64,000 nt of DNA from Chitinophagaceae bacterium (GTDB taxonomy: Bacteria; Bacteroidota; Bacteroidia; Chitinophagales; Chitinophagaceae), in assembly GCA_947455605.1 (NCBI GenBank), contig CANGOX010000001.1:86013-150012 (forward strand), given 5' to 3'. Position numbers and translations under genes: made by a program. This document shows positions 1 through 8,088 of this stretch, piece after piece. The notes under the pieces are model-generated. The model searched no databases, was not told the origin of the DNA, and worked only from the letters and a program-made list of their open reading frames with translations. Numbering within the stretch: position 1 is the stretch's first letter; each line of letters begins with the position of its first letter.

Positions 1-174
1 GCTCAATTCAATATTCAGTTTTTCGCCCTGGTGGATGAAATCGAGAAAGTCGTTGATGATCTTGGTGATAGGGATATTGTAAATATCCAGCTCATCTCTT
101 TCAATAAAGAACAAGAGCAGGTCGAAAGGGCCCTCAAACTGATCCAACTTGATCTGGTAACTCACATTATTCAC
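1..174 (-). CDS. scpA: Segregation and condensation protein A, N-terminal part (partial)
   Basis: This is the first 58 codons of a minus-strand gene that runs off the left edge. Translating the complement gives a protein beginning VNNVSYQIKLDQFEGPFDLL, then LLFFIERDELDIYNIPI. This is the characteristic N-terminus of ScpA, the kleisin subunit that bridges the SMC-ScpB condensin complex in chromosome segregation. The start is taken as GTG at 174, because an in-frame TGA lies two codons upstream (180-178). A second GTG at 165 is an alternative. The plus-strand reading frame over the same bases is a shadow. Only the N-terminal SMC-neck-binding region is visible; the C-terminal winged helix is outside the window. 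Confidence 0.88.
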   Translation of the reverse strand, partial: MNNVSYQIKLDQFEGPFDLLLFFIERDELDIYNIPITKIINDFLDFIHQGEKLNIELS

Positions 175-267
175 GGGTCAATAGCTTTAGCTGCAAAGAA
201 AACCGAAACAGGGCTAAAATAGTGGGTGATAAGGGAATAGTTATCCACCAATAAGCTTGGGGGAATT

Positions 268-338
268 CGTAAGTCGTGAATCGTGAGACGTGAGTAGGCC
301 TTCCGGTCTTACTCACAACTCACGACTAACGACTCACG
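268..338. repeat. Degenerate 7-bp tandem array folded as an inverted repeat (word GTGAATC / ACTCACG)
   Basis: Two 29-bp arms (268-296 and 310-338) pair with about five mismatches around a 13-base loop. Each arm is itself a run of 7-bp units such as gtCGTGA, atCGTGA and gaCGTGA on one side, and ACTCACA, ACTCACG, ACTAACG and ACTCACG on the other. It sits between scpA and the end of mscL, where it could act as a terminator. The rest of the 175-342 gap shows nothing else recognisable. Confidence 0.75.
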
Positions 339-342
339 CTTA

Positions 343-792
343 TTATTGCTTCTCTTCTGTCTTTTTCAACGCGTCCCTGATCTCGGCCAGCAATTTATCA
401 GCATTGGAGGGTTCGGCAGGTTTGGCGGGAGCAGCGGGGTCTTCTTTCTTCATTTTATTGATGGCTTTGATGACCAGGAAAACAGAGAAAGCCACTACGA
501 TAAAATCGAAGAGATTGGTAATAAAAGCCCCGTATTTTACAGCAACTTCGGCCACAGCAGGTGTAATCACTTTGCCGCCCGCATCTTTTACCCCGGGTAC
601 CGCATCTTTAAGCACCCATACCTTATCATTAAAATTCACACCACCGGTAAGCATACCAACCAACGGCATTACGATACCATCTACAAAAGAAGTAACGATT
701 TTTCCAAAAGAAGCACCCATCACAAAGGCAACGGCAATGTCTACCAGGTTACCCTTCATGGCAAATTCTTTGAATTCTTTCAGCATGCCCAT
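343..792 (-). CDS. mscL: Large-conductance mechanosensitive channel MscL
   Basis: MscL forms a homopentameric inner-membrane pore that opens under membrane tension and releases solutes during hypo-osmotic shock. The 149-residue product has the family layout: a short amphipathic N-terminal helix (MLKEFKEFAMKGN), TM1 with VDIAVAFVMGASFGKIV (about residues 17-45), a periplasmic loop, TM2 with the FDFIVVAFSVFLVIKAIN stretch (about 93-112), and a charged cytoplasmic helix (LLAEIRDAL). The region after TM2 is Ala/Pro-rich (PAAPAKPAEPS). The length is slightly above the roughly 136 residues of the E. coli protein, owing to the loop and this linker. It lies alone between scpA and a PPK2 gene. The identification is secure. 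Confidence 0.96.
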   Translation of the reverse strand: MGMLKEFKEFAMKGNLVDIAVAFVMGASFGKIVTSFVDGIVMPLVGMLTGGVNFNDKVWVLKDAVPGVKDAGGKVITPAVAEVAVKYGAFITNLFDFIVVAFSVFLVIKAINKMKKEDPAAPAKPAEPSNADKLLAEIRDALKKTEEKQ

Positions 793-851
793 ATAGAATT
801 GATTTTGTTCAGGTTGAAAATACTACAAGAAATCGAATCACCAAAAGCTGT

Positions 852-1598
852 TTATTTCTTGAGTCCGGGGTATTGCATATTCAACCCTTTCAGCAGTTTA
901 TGCAGGGCAGACGCTATCAGGTATTCTTTATACCAATGTTGGTCTGAAGGAATAATCTGCCAGGGCTGTTTGTTGCAGTATTGAAAACAATCTTCATACA
1001 TCATCATATACAATTTCCAGATCTTTGCCTCTTCCATGTCGTTCTCATTATACTTCCATTGTTTTCGGGGATCCCTGAGCCTTTCTTTTAAACGGATCTG
1101 TTGCTCTTCGGGCGACATATGGAGATAGAATTTAAGAATATGTGTGGCATTATGCCGGGTAAGCAGATCCTCGAAATCATTAATGGCTTTCATTCGTTCT
1201 TTAGCCAGTTTATCATTACACCATTTGTGAACCCGGGTAACCAGTATATCTTCATAATGCGACCGGTTGAAGACCTGTATCATTCCTTTTGCAGGGGCAT
1301 GTTCGTGTATACGCCATAAAAAATCGTGTGATAATTCTTCTGCAGTAGGAGCTTTAAAAGACCGGACCATTACCCCCTGGGGATTTAATTTACCAAATAC
1401 GGCCCGGATGGTTCCGTCTTTGCCGCTGGCATCCATACCCTGAATGACTACCAGTATAGAATATTTGGATTGTGCATAGAGCAGGTTTTGCAATTCATCC
1501 AACTCTTCTAACAGCTTTGCTGTTTTTTCTTTTGTTTGGTCTTTGTTCAGCCCTTTCGGCGCCCTTGTACTGATCTTATGCAGATGAATGGCTGGCAC
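852..1598 (-). CDS. PPK2-family polyphosphate:nucleotide phosphotransferase
   Basis: PPK2 enzymes transfer phosphate between polyphosphate and nucleotides (AMP, ADP, GDP). The 248-residue protein carries the Walker A-type GMDASGK at about residues 54-60 and the lid/Walker B region FNRSHYED at 110-117. It also has a conserved C-terminal segment (DPRKQWKYN, then DMEEAKIW). A single PPK2 domain of this length fits the one-domain classes. Which nucleotide it prefers cannot be decided from sequence inspection alone. It is cytosolic with no signal peptide. It is divergent from the EamA transporter gene, with 68 bases between them. Confidence 0.9.
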   Translation of the reverse strand: MPAIHLHKISTRAPKGLNKDQTKEKTAKLLEELDELQNLLYAQSKYSILVVIQGMDASGKDGTIRAVFGKLNPQGVMVRSFKAPTAEELSHDFLWRIHEHAPAKGMIQVFNRSHYEDILVTRVHKWCNDKLAKERMKAINDFEDLLTRHNATHILKFYLHMSPEEQQIRLKERLRDPRKQWKYNENDMEEAKIWKLYMMMYEDCFQYCNKQPWQIIPSDQHWYKEYLIASALHKLLKGLNMQYPGLKK

Positions 1599-1666
1599 GG
1601 TAATTCTTTTATATAAAATTATCCTTTTGCTTTTGTAAAAAATGCAACTTTGGCCAAATTAACATA

Positions 1667-2533
1667 GTGAGAGACAAACTGATCAATTGGGGGCTTTTTA
1701 CCATTCTGTCGCTGATCTGGGGCAGTTCCTTCATACTCATGAAAGCGGGCATGAACATACTTACCCCTTATGATGTGGCATCTATCCGCATTTTAAGTGC
1801 CGGATTGGTATTGATCCCTTTTGCCCGCAAAGCCTTATTACAGGTGCCGCGTAACAAACTGGCGCTGGTGATACTTTCCGGGTTACTGGGCAGTTTTTTT
1901 CCTGCCTATTTGTTTTGCATCGCTGAAACAAGGATCGACAGTTCGCTGGCAGGGATCTTAAATGCCCTGACCCCTTTGTTTACCATTATCATCGGTATCA
2001 GTTTCTTTCAGCTCAAAGCCCATTGGAGAAAGATAACGGGTGTGCTTATCGGTTTTATCGGGCTTTATATGCTGGTTTCACCCAATGGCGATATTCATTT
2101 TGCCAATGTATCGTATACGATGCTGGTATTGCTGGCCACTGTTCTTTATGGCATTAATGTAAATATGGTGGGCAGGCATATGCAGGGAATTGGCTCCATC
2201 AATATTGCATCGCTGGCATTTGTTTTCCTGATCATTCCAACACTTATCATTCTTTATATCAACGGCTATTTTTCATTGCCTCTGGGAGATAAAACCGTAC
2301 TCATTTCAACTGCTGCTTCTGCCGTTTTGGGGATCATGGGAACAGCGGTAGCATCTATCCTTTTTTATATGCTGGTAAAAAGGGCCGGCACTTTATTTGC
2401 GTCAATGGTAACCTATGGCATTCCCTTTATTGCAGTGATGTGGGGCGTTCTGTACGGAGAACATGTAACGATGTGGCAGGTAGGCTGTTTGGGAATTATT
2501 CTGGGTGGGGTGTATCTGGTAAACAGGAAGTAA
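1667..2533 (+). CDS. EamA / DMT-superfamily transporter
   Basis: This 288-residue protein is almost entirely hydrophobic, with about ten predicted membrane helices and two internally similar EamA halves. The first half begins near LINWGLFTILSLIWGSSFIL; the second contains the late GIMGTAVASILFYMLVK segment. The family (drug/metabolite transporters) exports amino acids, nucleobases or metabolites; the substrate here is unknown. The start is GTG at 1667, and no upstream in-frame ATG was identified. It is followed directly by an octamer hairpin repeat shared with the convergent frr gene. Confidence 0.87.
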   Translation: MRDKLINWGLFTILSLIWGSSFILMKAGMNILTPYDVASIRILSAGLVLIPFARKALLQVPRNKLALVILSGLLGSFFPAYLFCIAETRIDSSLAGILNALTPLFTIIIGISFFQLKAHWRKITGVLIGFIGLYMLVSPNGDIHFANVSYTMLVLLATVLYGINVNMVGRHMQGIGSINIASLAFVFLIIPTLIILYINGYFSLPLGDKTVLISTAASAVLGIMGTAVASILFYMLVKRAGTLFASMVTYGIPFIAVMWGVLYGEHVTMWQVGCLGIILGGVYLVNRK

Positions 2534-2534
2534 G

Positions 2535-2604
2535 ACCGGTTTATTGGTTTACTGGTTTACTGGTTTACCGGTACAAATAAACCAGTAAACCAATAAACGG
2601 ATAA
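2535..2604. repeat. 8-bp tandem array forming a hairpin (word GGTTTATT/GGTTTACT)
   Basis: The left side is GGTTTATT, GGTTTACT, GGTTTACT, GGTTTACC in tandem. The right side is the reverse complement, with AATAAACC, AGTAAACC, AATAAACG. It fills the whole gap between the convergent EamA and frr genes, so a bidirectional terminator role is plausible. A related copy lies at 3217-3281 on the other side of frr, and a third at 45160-45248. Confidence 0.75.
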
Positions 2605-2605
2605 A

Positions 2606-3169
2606 CTATACTGCCATCATATCTTTTTCTTTCGCAGCCAGGTGTTTATCAACCAGTACAATATACCTGTCGGTGATTTCCTGAACACTTTTCTCTCCGT
2701 CTTTTACGGCGTCTTCGCTTAAGCCATCCTTTCCTAATTTCTTGATCTGTTCTATGGCATCACGACGGATATTGCGGATAGCTACTTTGGAGTTTTCACC
2801 CTCGCCGCTGGCTTTTTTAACCAATTCTTTTCTCCTCTCTTCGGTAAGCGGGGGCAGGAACAGACGGATCTGGTTACCATCGCTCTGCGGTGTGATCCCG
2901 ATATTGGCCTGCATAATGGCTTTTTCAATAGCCTGCAGCATATTCTTCTCCCAGGGCTGGATACTAATGGTACGTGCATCCAGTATGGTAATATTGGCTA
3001 CCTGTGTAATGGGGGTTGGAGAACCATAATAGTCTACGTTAATACCATCTACCATGGCAGGATTGGCTTTTCCGGCCCTGATCTTGGTCAATTCCACCTC
3101 CAGATGGCTAATGCCCTTACGCATACTCTCTTCTGTATCTTCTACGATCATTTGTAATTCTTCCGACAT
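2606..3169 (-). CDS. frr: Ribosome recycling factor
   Basis: RRF works with EF-G to split post-termination 70S ribosomes. The 187-residue length matches the family (about 185). Recognisable segments are HLEVELTKIRAGKANPAMVDGI near the N-terminus, VDYYGSPTPITQVANI for the second domain, and the conserved LPPLTEERRKELVKKA motif near residues 106-121. The long three-helix bundle and small beta domain are both present. There is no operon partner: the gene is flanked by octamer hairpin repeats on both sides. Confidence 0.97.
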   Translation of the reverse strand: MSEELQMIVEDTEESMRKGISHLEVELTKIRAGKANPAMVDGINVDYYGSPTPITQVANITILDARTISIQPWEKNMLQAIEKAIMQANIGITPQSDGNQIRLFLPPLTEERRKELVKKASGEGENSKVAIRNIRRDAIEQIKKLGKDGLSEDAVKDGEKSVQEITDRYIVLVDKHLAAKEKDMMAV

Positions 3170-3216
3170 ATGATTTTTTTTACTGGGGCGAAATTAATGA
3201 ATAGTTGTGAGTTTCT

Positions 3217-3281
3217 TGGTTTACCTGCGTATTCGTTTATTGGTATAAATAAACCGGTAAACCCATAAACCGATAAACCTA
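3217..3281. repeat. 8-bp-type hairpin array (GGTTTA.. / ..TAAACC)
   Basis: GGTTTACC, GTTTATTGGTA and then ATAAACC, GGTAAACC, CATAAACC, GATAAACC form an imperfect inverted repeat between frr and the transketolase gene. It is the same word family as the 2535-2604 array. Here it lies between divergently transcribed genes, where a terminator has no obvious use, so its function is unclear. Confidence 0.65.
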
Positions 3282-3315
3282 CAACCCTTATCTTCGCTGC
3301 CATAAAAATATTGCT

Positions 3316-4158
3316 ATGGCAAGTATACAGGAGTTAAAAGATGTAGCCAACCAGCTGAGACGCGACATTGTTCGTATGGTGCATGGTGTACAAAGCGGCC
3401 ATCCCGGCGGTTCCCTGGGTTGTGCCGATTATTTTGCGGCCCTTTTCTTCGAGATCATGAAACATGACCGGGCTTTTAAAATGGACGGTCTGAATGAAGA
3501 CCTGTTCTTCCTTTCCAACGGACATATTTCTCCCGTATATTATTCTGCCCTTGCGCATTCCGGCTATTTTGAAGTAAAAGAACTGGCCAGTTTCCGTAAG
3601 ATCAATACCCGTTTACAGGGGCACCCTACCACACACGAGCATTTACCAGGCGTGCGTGTTGCAAGTGGTTCTTTAGGTCAAGGTATGAGCGTTGCCATAG
3701 GCGCTGCATTAACCAAGAAACTGAATGGCGATAATCATCTTGTTTTCTCTTTACATGGAGACGGTGAATTAGATGAAGGTCAGAATTGGGAAGCCATCAT
3801 GTTTGCAGCCCACCATAAAGTGGATAACCTGATCTCTACCATTGACTGGAACGGTCAACAGATAGACGGCCCTACTAAAAAGGTAATGGGACTGGATAGT
3901 CTGCGTGCCAAATTTGAAGCCTTTAACTGGACCGTTATTGAAATGAACGGCAATGATATGGACGATACTGTTGCTACGCTGAACAAAGCGAAATCTATGA
4001 CAGGCCAGGGCAAACCGATCTGTATTCTGATGAAGACAGAAATGGGTAAGGGTGTTGATTTTATGGAAGGCAGTCACGAATGGCACGGTATTGCACCCAA
4101 TGATGAGCAGTTAGCAAAAGCATTGGCGCAGTTGCCGGAGACTTTGGGAGATTATTAA
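3316..4158 (+). CDS. Transketolase, N-terminal (TPP-binding) subunit
   Basis: This is the N-terminal half of a split transketolase (pentose phosphate pathway, two-carbon ketol transfer). The 280 residues contain the thiamine diphosphate/metal motif beginning HGDGELDEGQ at about 147 and ending DWNGQQIDG at 177-185. Active-site histidines occur in HPGGSLG and QGHPTTHEH. Full-length transketolase is about 660 residues; the pyrimidine-binding and C-terminal domains are missing here. In split systems the partner is normally encoded next door, but downstream is a convergent permease gene. The partner must therefore be elsewhere in the genome. There is no sign of truncation: the stop is followed by a repeat array and a terminator. 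Confidence 0.92.
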   Translation: MASIQELKDVANQLRRDIVRMVHGVQSGHPGGSLGCADYFAALFFEIMKHDRAFKMDGLNEDLFFLSNGHISPVYYSALAHSGYFEVKELASFRKINTRLQGHPTTHEHLPGVRVASGSLGQGMSVAIGAALTKKLNGDNHLVFSLHGDGELDEGQNWEAIMFAAHHKVDNLISTIDWNGQQIDGPTKKVMGLDSLRAKFEAFNWTVIEMNGNDMDDTVATLNKAKSMTGQGKPICILMKTEMGKGVDFMEGSHEWHGIAPNDEQLAKALAQLPETLGDY

Positions 4159-4162
4159 TACA

Positions 4163-4190
4163 GGTACGAAGTTAGAAGTACGAGGTACGA
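4163..4190. repeat. 7-bp degenerate tandem array (GGTACGA/AGTTAGA/AGTACGA/GGTACGA)
   Basis: Four consecutive 7-bp units follow the transketolase stop codon and lead into a terminator hairpin. The same A/G-G-T-n-n-G-A style word recurs in other arrays of the window. Confidence 0.6.
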
Positions 4191-4198
4191 ATATTTTG

Positions 4199-4230
4199 AA
4201 ACGCATCACATAACACGTGATGCGTTTTTC
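4199..4230 (+). terminator. Rho-independent terminator after the transketolase gene
   Basis: Perfect 10-bp arms AACGCATCAC (4200-4209) and GTGATGCGTT (4217-4226) surround a 7-base loop and are followed by TTTTC. It is positioned 40 bases after the transketolase stop. Confidence 0.75.
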
Positions 4231-4279
4231 TTTGTGTCTTTGCGAGAAAAAATTTGCACGCAAAGGCGCAGAGGCGCGG
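4231..4279. repeat. 8-bp array of the ACGCAAAG / GCGCAGAG type
   Basis: ACGCAAAG, GCGCAGAG, GCGCGG run in tandem at 4258-4279, facing a short complementary CTTTGCG at about 4239-4245. The same GC-rich octamer family occurs at 7936-7960, 20465-20518, 38095-38160 and 58943-59013. Confidence 0.55.
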
Positions 4280-4289
4280 TTTGTGAGCA

Positions 4290-5504
4290 CTAACTTTTTA
4301 GAGAGAATGACTGAAGGCTGGCTTTACGTGAGGGGATCCATGCGGCAAGGATGGCGATGAATGCTACAGTTGCGGATACCAGTAAAAAATCTCCTGCCAA
4401 TAATTTTACAGGGTAATAGTCGATAATAAATGTATCGCCACCTAATTTGATCAGATGAAAGCGTACCTGTATCCAACAGATCAGGGTTGCCAGTATGATA
4501 CCGCCACCGCCACCCAATAACGCTAATAACAAGCCTTCACTTAAAAAGATGCGCTGAATTTTTTGTTCGTCTGCACCCATGGCTTTCAGCACGGCAATAT
4601 CTGTTTGCTTTTCCAATACCAGCATGGTTAAGGCGCCAATCATATTGAACGCCGCAACGATCAGTATCAAAGACAGAATTCCATAGATCACCCATTTCTC
4701 AACCTGCATTACCGCATATAAACTTTTGTTTTGCTCGTATCGGGTTTCTACAAGAAAGTTGTTTCCCAGTGCTGCCTGTAATTGCTTTTTTACTTTGTTG
4801 GGATCTGTATTCACTTTGAGTTCTACGGCACTGTATTCGTTCTCCGTCATACCCAGCATGTATTTTACAAATGCGAGATTGCTGAAAACATATTTGTTAT
4901 CAAAATCCTGCTGCACAGCAAACGTACCAACAGGTGTAACAGAAAATGCATTCAGACCGTCATCAGAACTGAGCCTGGAAGCCTGACGGTTAGGTAAATA
5001 AATCGTGGCGGGATACAGTCCTTTCTCAACACTTAACCCTGCAGCATTTTCAATACCGGCACCTACCACAAGTTTGGGGGCATCGATGGTTCCCACTTCA
5101 AATTTACCTCTTGGGATGTGTTTGGGGGTATTGATATTATTGAGCGATGTATATTTTTCATCCACCCCTTTTATAGAAACAATGGTTTGAAAAGCGCCAT
5201 TCAGCACTGCTTTTTCTTCCGCTACAAAACTAAAAACAGCAACTCCGTTAGTAGCTTTGATATTTTGTAATTCGGAGGGTGTGATATGAAATGTTTTTCC
5301 GCGTGCGGGAACGATGCGGATATCCGAATAAAAATCGGCATACAAACCTTTTACCAGGTCTTCGAATCCATTGAATACACTTAATACAATAATGAGTGCC
5401 GCACTACCAACCCCAATGGCCAGCACACTGATCCACGCAATGATATTGATCGCGTTGGTAGATTTGTTGGATCTGAAATAGCGCCAGGCGAAGAGGAGGT
5501 TCAT
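4290..5504 (-). CDS. FtsX/LolC-E-like ABC transporter permease
   Basis: This 404-residue inner-membrane permease has the MacB/LolE layout. There is one N-terminal membrane helix (WISVLAIGVGSAALIIVLSV, about residues 24-43), a large periplasmic domain (about 45-265), and three C-terminal helices forming the FtsX domain (IYGILSLILIVAAFNMIGAL, then GLLLALLGGGGGIILATLIC, then LLVSATVAFIAILAAW). The start NLLFAWRYFRS is typical of LolC/E-like proteins, which move lipoproteins out of the inner membrane with a LolD ATPase. No ATPase gene is adjacent. The role in lipoprotein release is inferred from family resemblance; other FtsX-type roles are possible. It is followed across an inverted repeat by rbfA on the same strand upstream. 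Confidence 0.83.
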   Translation of the reverse strand: MNLLFAWRYFRSNKSTNAINIIAWISVLAIGVGSAALIIVLSVFNGFEDLVKGLYADFYSDIRIVPARGKTFHITPSELQNIKATNGVAVFSFVAEEKAVLNGAFQTIVSIKGVDEKYTSLNNINTPKHIPRGKFEVGTIDAPKLVVGAGIENAAGLSVEKGLYPATIYLPNRQASRLSSDDGLNAFSVTPVGTFAVQQDFDNKYVFSNLAFVKYMLGMTENEYSAVELKVNTDPNKVKKQLQAALGNNFLVETRYEQNKSLYAVMQVEKWVIYGILSLILIVAAFNMIGALTMLVLEKQTDIAVLKAMGADEQKIQRIFLSEGLLLALLGGGGGIILATLICWIQVRFHLIKLGGDTFIIDYYPVKLLAGDFLLVSATVAFIAILAAWIPSRKASLQSFSLKS

Positions 5505-5512
5505 TCAATTAT

Positions 5513-5580
5513 CGGATTTGCGGATTACGGATTTGTGGATTGCGATCTGATAATTCGCAAATCCGTAATCCGCTAATCCG
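5513..5580. repeat. 7/8-bp tandem array as hairpin (CGGATTTG / CAAATCCG)
   Basis: Arms 5513-5537 and 5556-5580 pair over 25 bp with two to three mismatches. Each is built of alternating 8- and 7-bp units (CGGATTTG, CGGATTA, CGGATTTG, TGGATTG). It lies between rbfA and the permease, in the same transcription direction. Confidence 0.72.
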
Positions 5581-5584
5581 TTAA

Positions 5585-5956
5585 TTATTCCTTTTCGGGT
5601 GTTTTGTCTTCTTCTATTTTTTTAAAGATCTCTTCCATCTTGAACACATAATCGAGTGTGTCATCGTGGTAAAAATGCAGAACGGGGATGCGGCGTAATT
5701 GGTGTTTTACCCTATCGGCCAGCTCTTTCTTGATCTCCCAGGCCCTGGATTCGATGGTTTTCATGGCAGCAGCAGCATCTTTTACCTGAAAAAGGCTCAG
5801 GTAGATACGGGCTTCCAGCAGGTCGGGCGTAACTTTTATGGAAGAAATGGATACCATTCCGCCATCGATCATACCCAGACCTAAGCGCCTGAAAATATCA
5901 TTCAATTCTTCCTGCAGTGCGCCTGCCACCTGTCTTTGGCGTTTTCCCTCCTCCAT
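5585..5956 (-). CDS. rbfA: 30S ribosome-binding factor A
   Basis: RbfA is a small KH-fold protein that binds the immature 30S subunit and is needed for 16S rRNA 5'-end maturation and cold adaptation. The 123-residue protein begins with the usual RQRQVAGALQEELNDIFRR helix and contains the family core VTPDLLEARIYLSLF (about residues 44-58). It also has the RRIPVLHFYHDDTLD motif, which corresponds to the 'P.L.F..D' end of the KH fold. It starts 63 bases from the divergent MsbA-like gene. Confidence 0.94.
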   Translation of the reverse strand: MEEGKRQRQVAGALQEELNDIFRRLGLGMIDGGMVSISSIKVTPDLLEARIYLSLFQVKDAAAAMKTIESRAWEIKKELADRVKHQLRRIPVLHFYHDDTLDYVFKMEEIFKKIEEDKTPEKE

Positions 5957-5965
5957 ATTCTAACA

Positions 5966-5994
5966 TTTGATTGACTGCAAATTTACTTACTTTG
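5966..5994 (+). promoter_or_regulatory. Candidate Bacteroidota promoter for the MsbA-like gene
   Basis: TTTG at 5966-5969 is followed after 17 bases by TTACTTTG (5987-5994), one mismatch from the phylum's TAnnTTTG -7 element. The predicted start site near 6001 would give a leader of about 20 bases. Confidence 0.4.
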
Positions 5995-6019
5995 CTCTGT
6001 TTTAAGTGTTTTATCCTTT

Positions 6020-7840
6020 ATGAAGCGATTTTCCCGAATATTATTTTACCTGAGGAGCCAGAAGCAGAATATTGTTCTGTATGTGGTTTTCAACCTGTTG
6101 TCTATCCTTTTTTCATTGGTATCGCTTGCCATGCTGGCACCTTTTCTGCAGATGTTGTTTGGGAAGGAAAAATTTATCAATGTGCAGCCAAAGCTTAGCT
6201 TTTCGGCAGAAAGTGTATTGAATTACTTAAAATTCTTTATTGGTAAACTGATCACAGACCACGGTGAAGTGTATGCCCTGGGTGCGATCTGTCTTATCAT
6301 CATCATTTCAGTTTTCTTTAAAAATGCATTTACCTACTTATCGTTCAGGGTACTGGCACCTATGCGGAATTATGTGATGACCAAACTACGCTCCGATCTG
6401 TATGCCAAGATCCTTGAGTTACCCATTGGCTTCTTTACAGAGCAACGCAAAGGAGATATTATCAGCCGTATGAGTAATGATGCCAACGAAGTAGAATGGA
6501 GTGTAATGAGCACATTGGAAGGCCTGATACGCGACCCACTGAATATTCTCATTATCCTGGTATCACTTGTTTATCTCAGTCCGGCACTCTCTTTATTCCT
6601 GCTGGTACTCTTACCCCTTACCGGTTTTATCATCGGAAGAGTAAGCCGTTCTCTCAAAAAACAATCCACTGCTTCACAGGAACAACTAGGTACGTTAATG
6701 TCGATACTGGATGAAACCCTTGGAGGGTTACGTGTGATCAAGGCTTTTAACGCTGAGAAGATCCTGCGGAATAAATTCTTCGATACAAATAATACCCTTA
6801 ACCAGATCAGGAACAAAATGAATTTCCGTCGCGATCTGGCTTCCCCTATGTCTGAATTTATGGGAGTATTGGTATTAAGCTGTATACTCTGGTTTGGTGG
6901 CAAACTTGTGTTGGGTAAGGAAGTGGGCTTAACCCCTGAAAGTTTTATTACCTATATCGTATTCTTCACACAGATCATCAATCCCGCCAAATCCTTATCT
7001 ACCGCTTTCTATAACGCACAGCGTGGAAGTTCGGCAATTCAAAGGATAGAAGAAATATTACAGGCCCCGTTAACAGTTACAGATGCTCCGGATGCCAAAC
7101 CTATACCTTCATTTAACCACTGCATTGAATTCAAAAATGTTTCTTTTGCATACGAGGACAAGATCATTCTGAACAATATCAATCTCACCATTGAAAAAGG
7201 TAAGACCATTGCCCTGGTAGGATCCTCAGGTGCCGGTAAAAGTTCTTTGGCCGATCTGGTACCTCGTTTTCATGATGTATCCGGTGGAGAATTATTAATT
7301 GATGGGGTGAATATTAAAAACTACACACTGCATTCTGTAAGAAGTTTAATGGGAATTGTAACACAGGAACCCATTCTGTTCAATGATACCATTGCCAGTA
7401 ATATTGCGCTGGGGGTTGACAGTGTTTCCGAAAAAGATATTGAACATGCCGCTACTGTGGCCAATGCCCTGCATTTTATCCAACAAAAAGAAGAAGGATT
7501 TTATTCCAATATCGGCGACCGTGGAAGTAAATTAAGTGGTGGTGAAAGACAGCGTTTAACGATTGCCCGGGCCGTTCTCAAAAATCCACCGATCCTCATT
7601 TTAGATGAAGCCACTTCATCACTGGATACAGAAAGTGAACGCCTGGTACAGGATGCCATCAACAACATGATGCAGAACCGTACCTCATTGGTGATCGCCC
7701 ACCGTTTATCAACTATCCGCCACGCAGATGAGATCATTGTACTCCAGAAAGGAGAGATCGCAGAACGCGGTACGCACGAGCAGTTACTTGCGCATGGCGG
7801 AATCTATAAGCGGTTGGTGGATATGCAGGAAGTGAAGTGA
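6020..7840 (+). CDS. MsbA-like ABC exporter (fused permease and ATPase)
   Basis: This is a half-transporter of 606 residues that would work as a homodimer. The transmembrane domain occupies about residues 1-320, with six helices. The nucleotide-binding domain follows, with Walker A GSSGAGKS at about 400-407, the signature LSGGERQRL near 505-513, Walker B ILILDEATSSLD near 525-536, and the H-loop in IAHRLSTI. This architecture is shared by MsbA (lipid A-core flipping) and many multidrug or lipid exporters. With no lipid A gene next to it, the substrate is inferred only. Translation begins at ATG 6020. The stop codon directly abuts the MITE-like element starting at 7841. Confidence 0.9.
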   Translation: MKRFSRILFYLRSQKQNIVLYVVFNLLSILFSLVSLAMLAPFLQMLFGKEKFINVQPKLSFSAESVLNYLKFFIGKLITDHGEVYALGAICLIIIISVFFKNAFTYLSFRVLAPMRNYVMTKLRSDLYAKILELPIGFFTEQRKGDIISRMSNDANEVEWSVMSTLEGLIRDPLNILIILVSLVYLSPALSLFLLVLLPLTGFIIGRVSRSLKKQSTASQEQLGTLMSILDETLGGLRVIKAFNAEKILRNKFFDTNNTLNQIRNKMNFRRDLASPMSEFMGVLVLSCILWFGGKLVLGKEVGLTPESFITYIVFFTQIINPAKSLSTAFYNAQRGSSAIQRIEEILQAPLTVTDAPDAKPIPSFNHCIEFKNVSFAYEDKIILNNINLTIEKGKTIALVGSSGAGKSSLADLVPRFHDVSGGELLIDGVNIKNYTLHSVRSLMGIVTQEPILFNDTIASNIALGVDSVSEKDIEHAATVANALHFIQQKEEGFYSNIGDRGSKLSGGERQRLTIARAVLKNPPILILDEATSSLDTESERLVQDAINNMMQNRTSLVIAHRLSTIRHADEIIVLQKGEIAERGTHEQLLAHGGIYKRLVDMQEVK

Positions 7841-8040
7841 CGTCATTGCGAGGAACGAAGCAATCTGAGGACAGCACTTGAAACAATCTATATTTTTTTG
7901 CTATTAACAACGGACAATCCCTATCGCAGAATGAATGCACGGATTGGCGCAAAGGCGCAATTTTTTATACGATCATGCTGTTTGAAATGCAATTGAACTC
8001 AAATCTTATAGTTCAGATTGCTTCGTGCCTCGCAATGACG
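7841..8040. mobile_element. MITE-like element, copy 1 (200 bp with 28-bp terminal inverted repeats)
   Basis: The left end CGTCATTGCGAGGAACGAAG (continuing CAATCTGA) at 7841-7868 is the near-perfect reverse complement of the right end at 8013-8040. The interior has no open reading frame and contains a GGCGCAAAGGCGCAATTT segment of the octamer family. It starts on the base after the msbA-like stop codon and ends one base before a terminator hairpin. A second, shorter and rearranged copy is at 31490-31632. It encodes no protein, so it could only move in trans if it is mobile at all. Confidence 0.7.
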
Positions 8041-8041
8041 A

Positions 8042-8067
8042 AAAAGGCCGCATCACTGCGGCCTTTT
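8042..8067. terminator. Bidirectional terminator hairpin
   Basis: Arms AAAAGGCCGCA (8042-8052) and TGCGGCCTTTT (8057-8067) enclose a 4-base loop with A/T runs on both sides. It serves the convergent MsbA-like (+) and DksA-like (-) genes. Confidence 0.85.
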
Positions 8068-8088
8068 CATTTATAACTCAGATAAATT

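Noticed and set aside
31..222. A 63-codon plus-strand frame at the left edge
   Set aside because: It is the complement of the scpA N-terminus, which reads clearly as ScpA on the minus strand.
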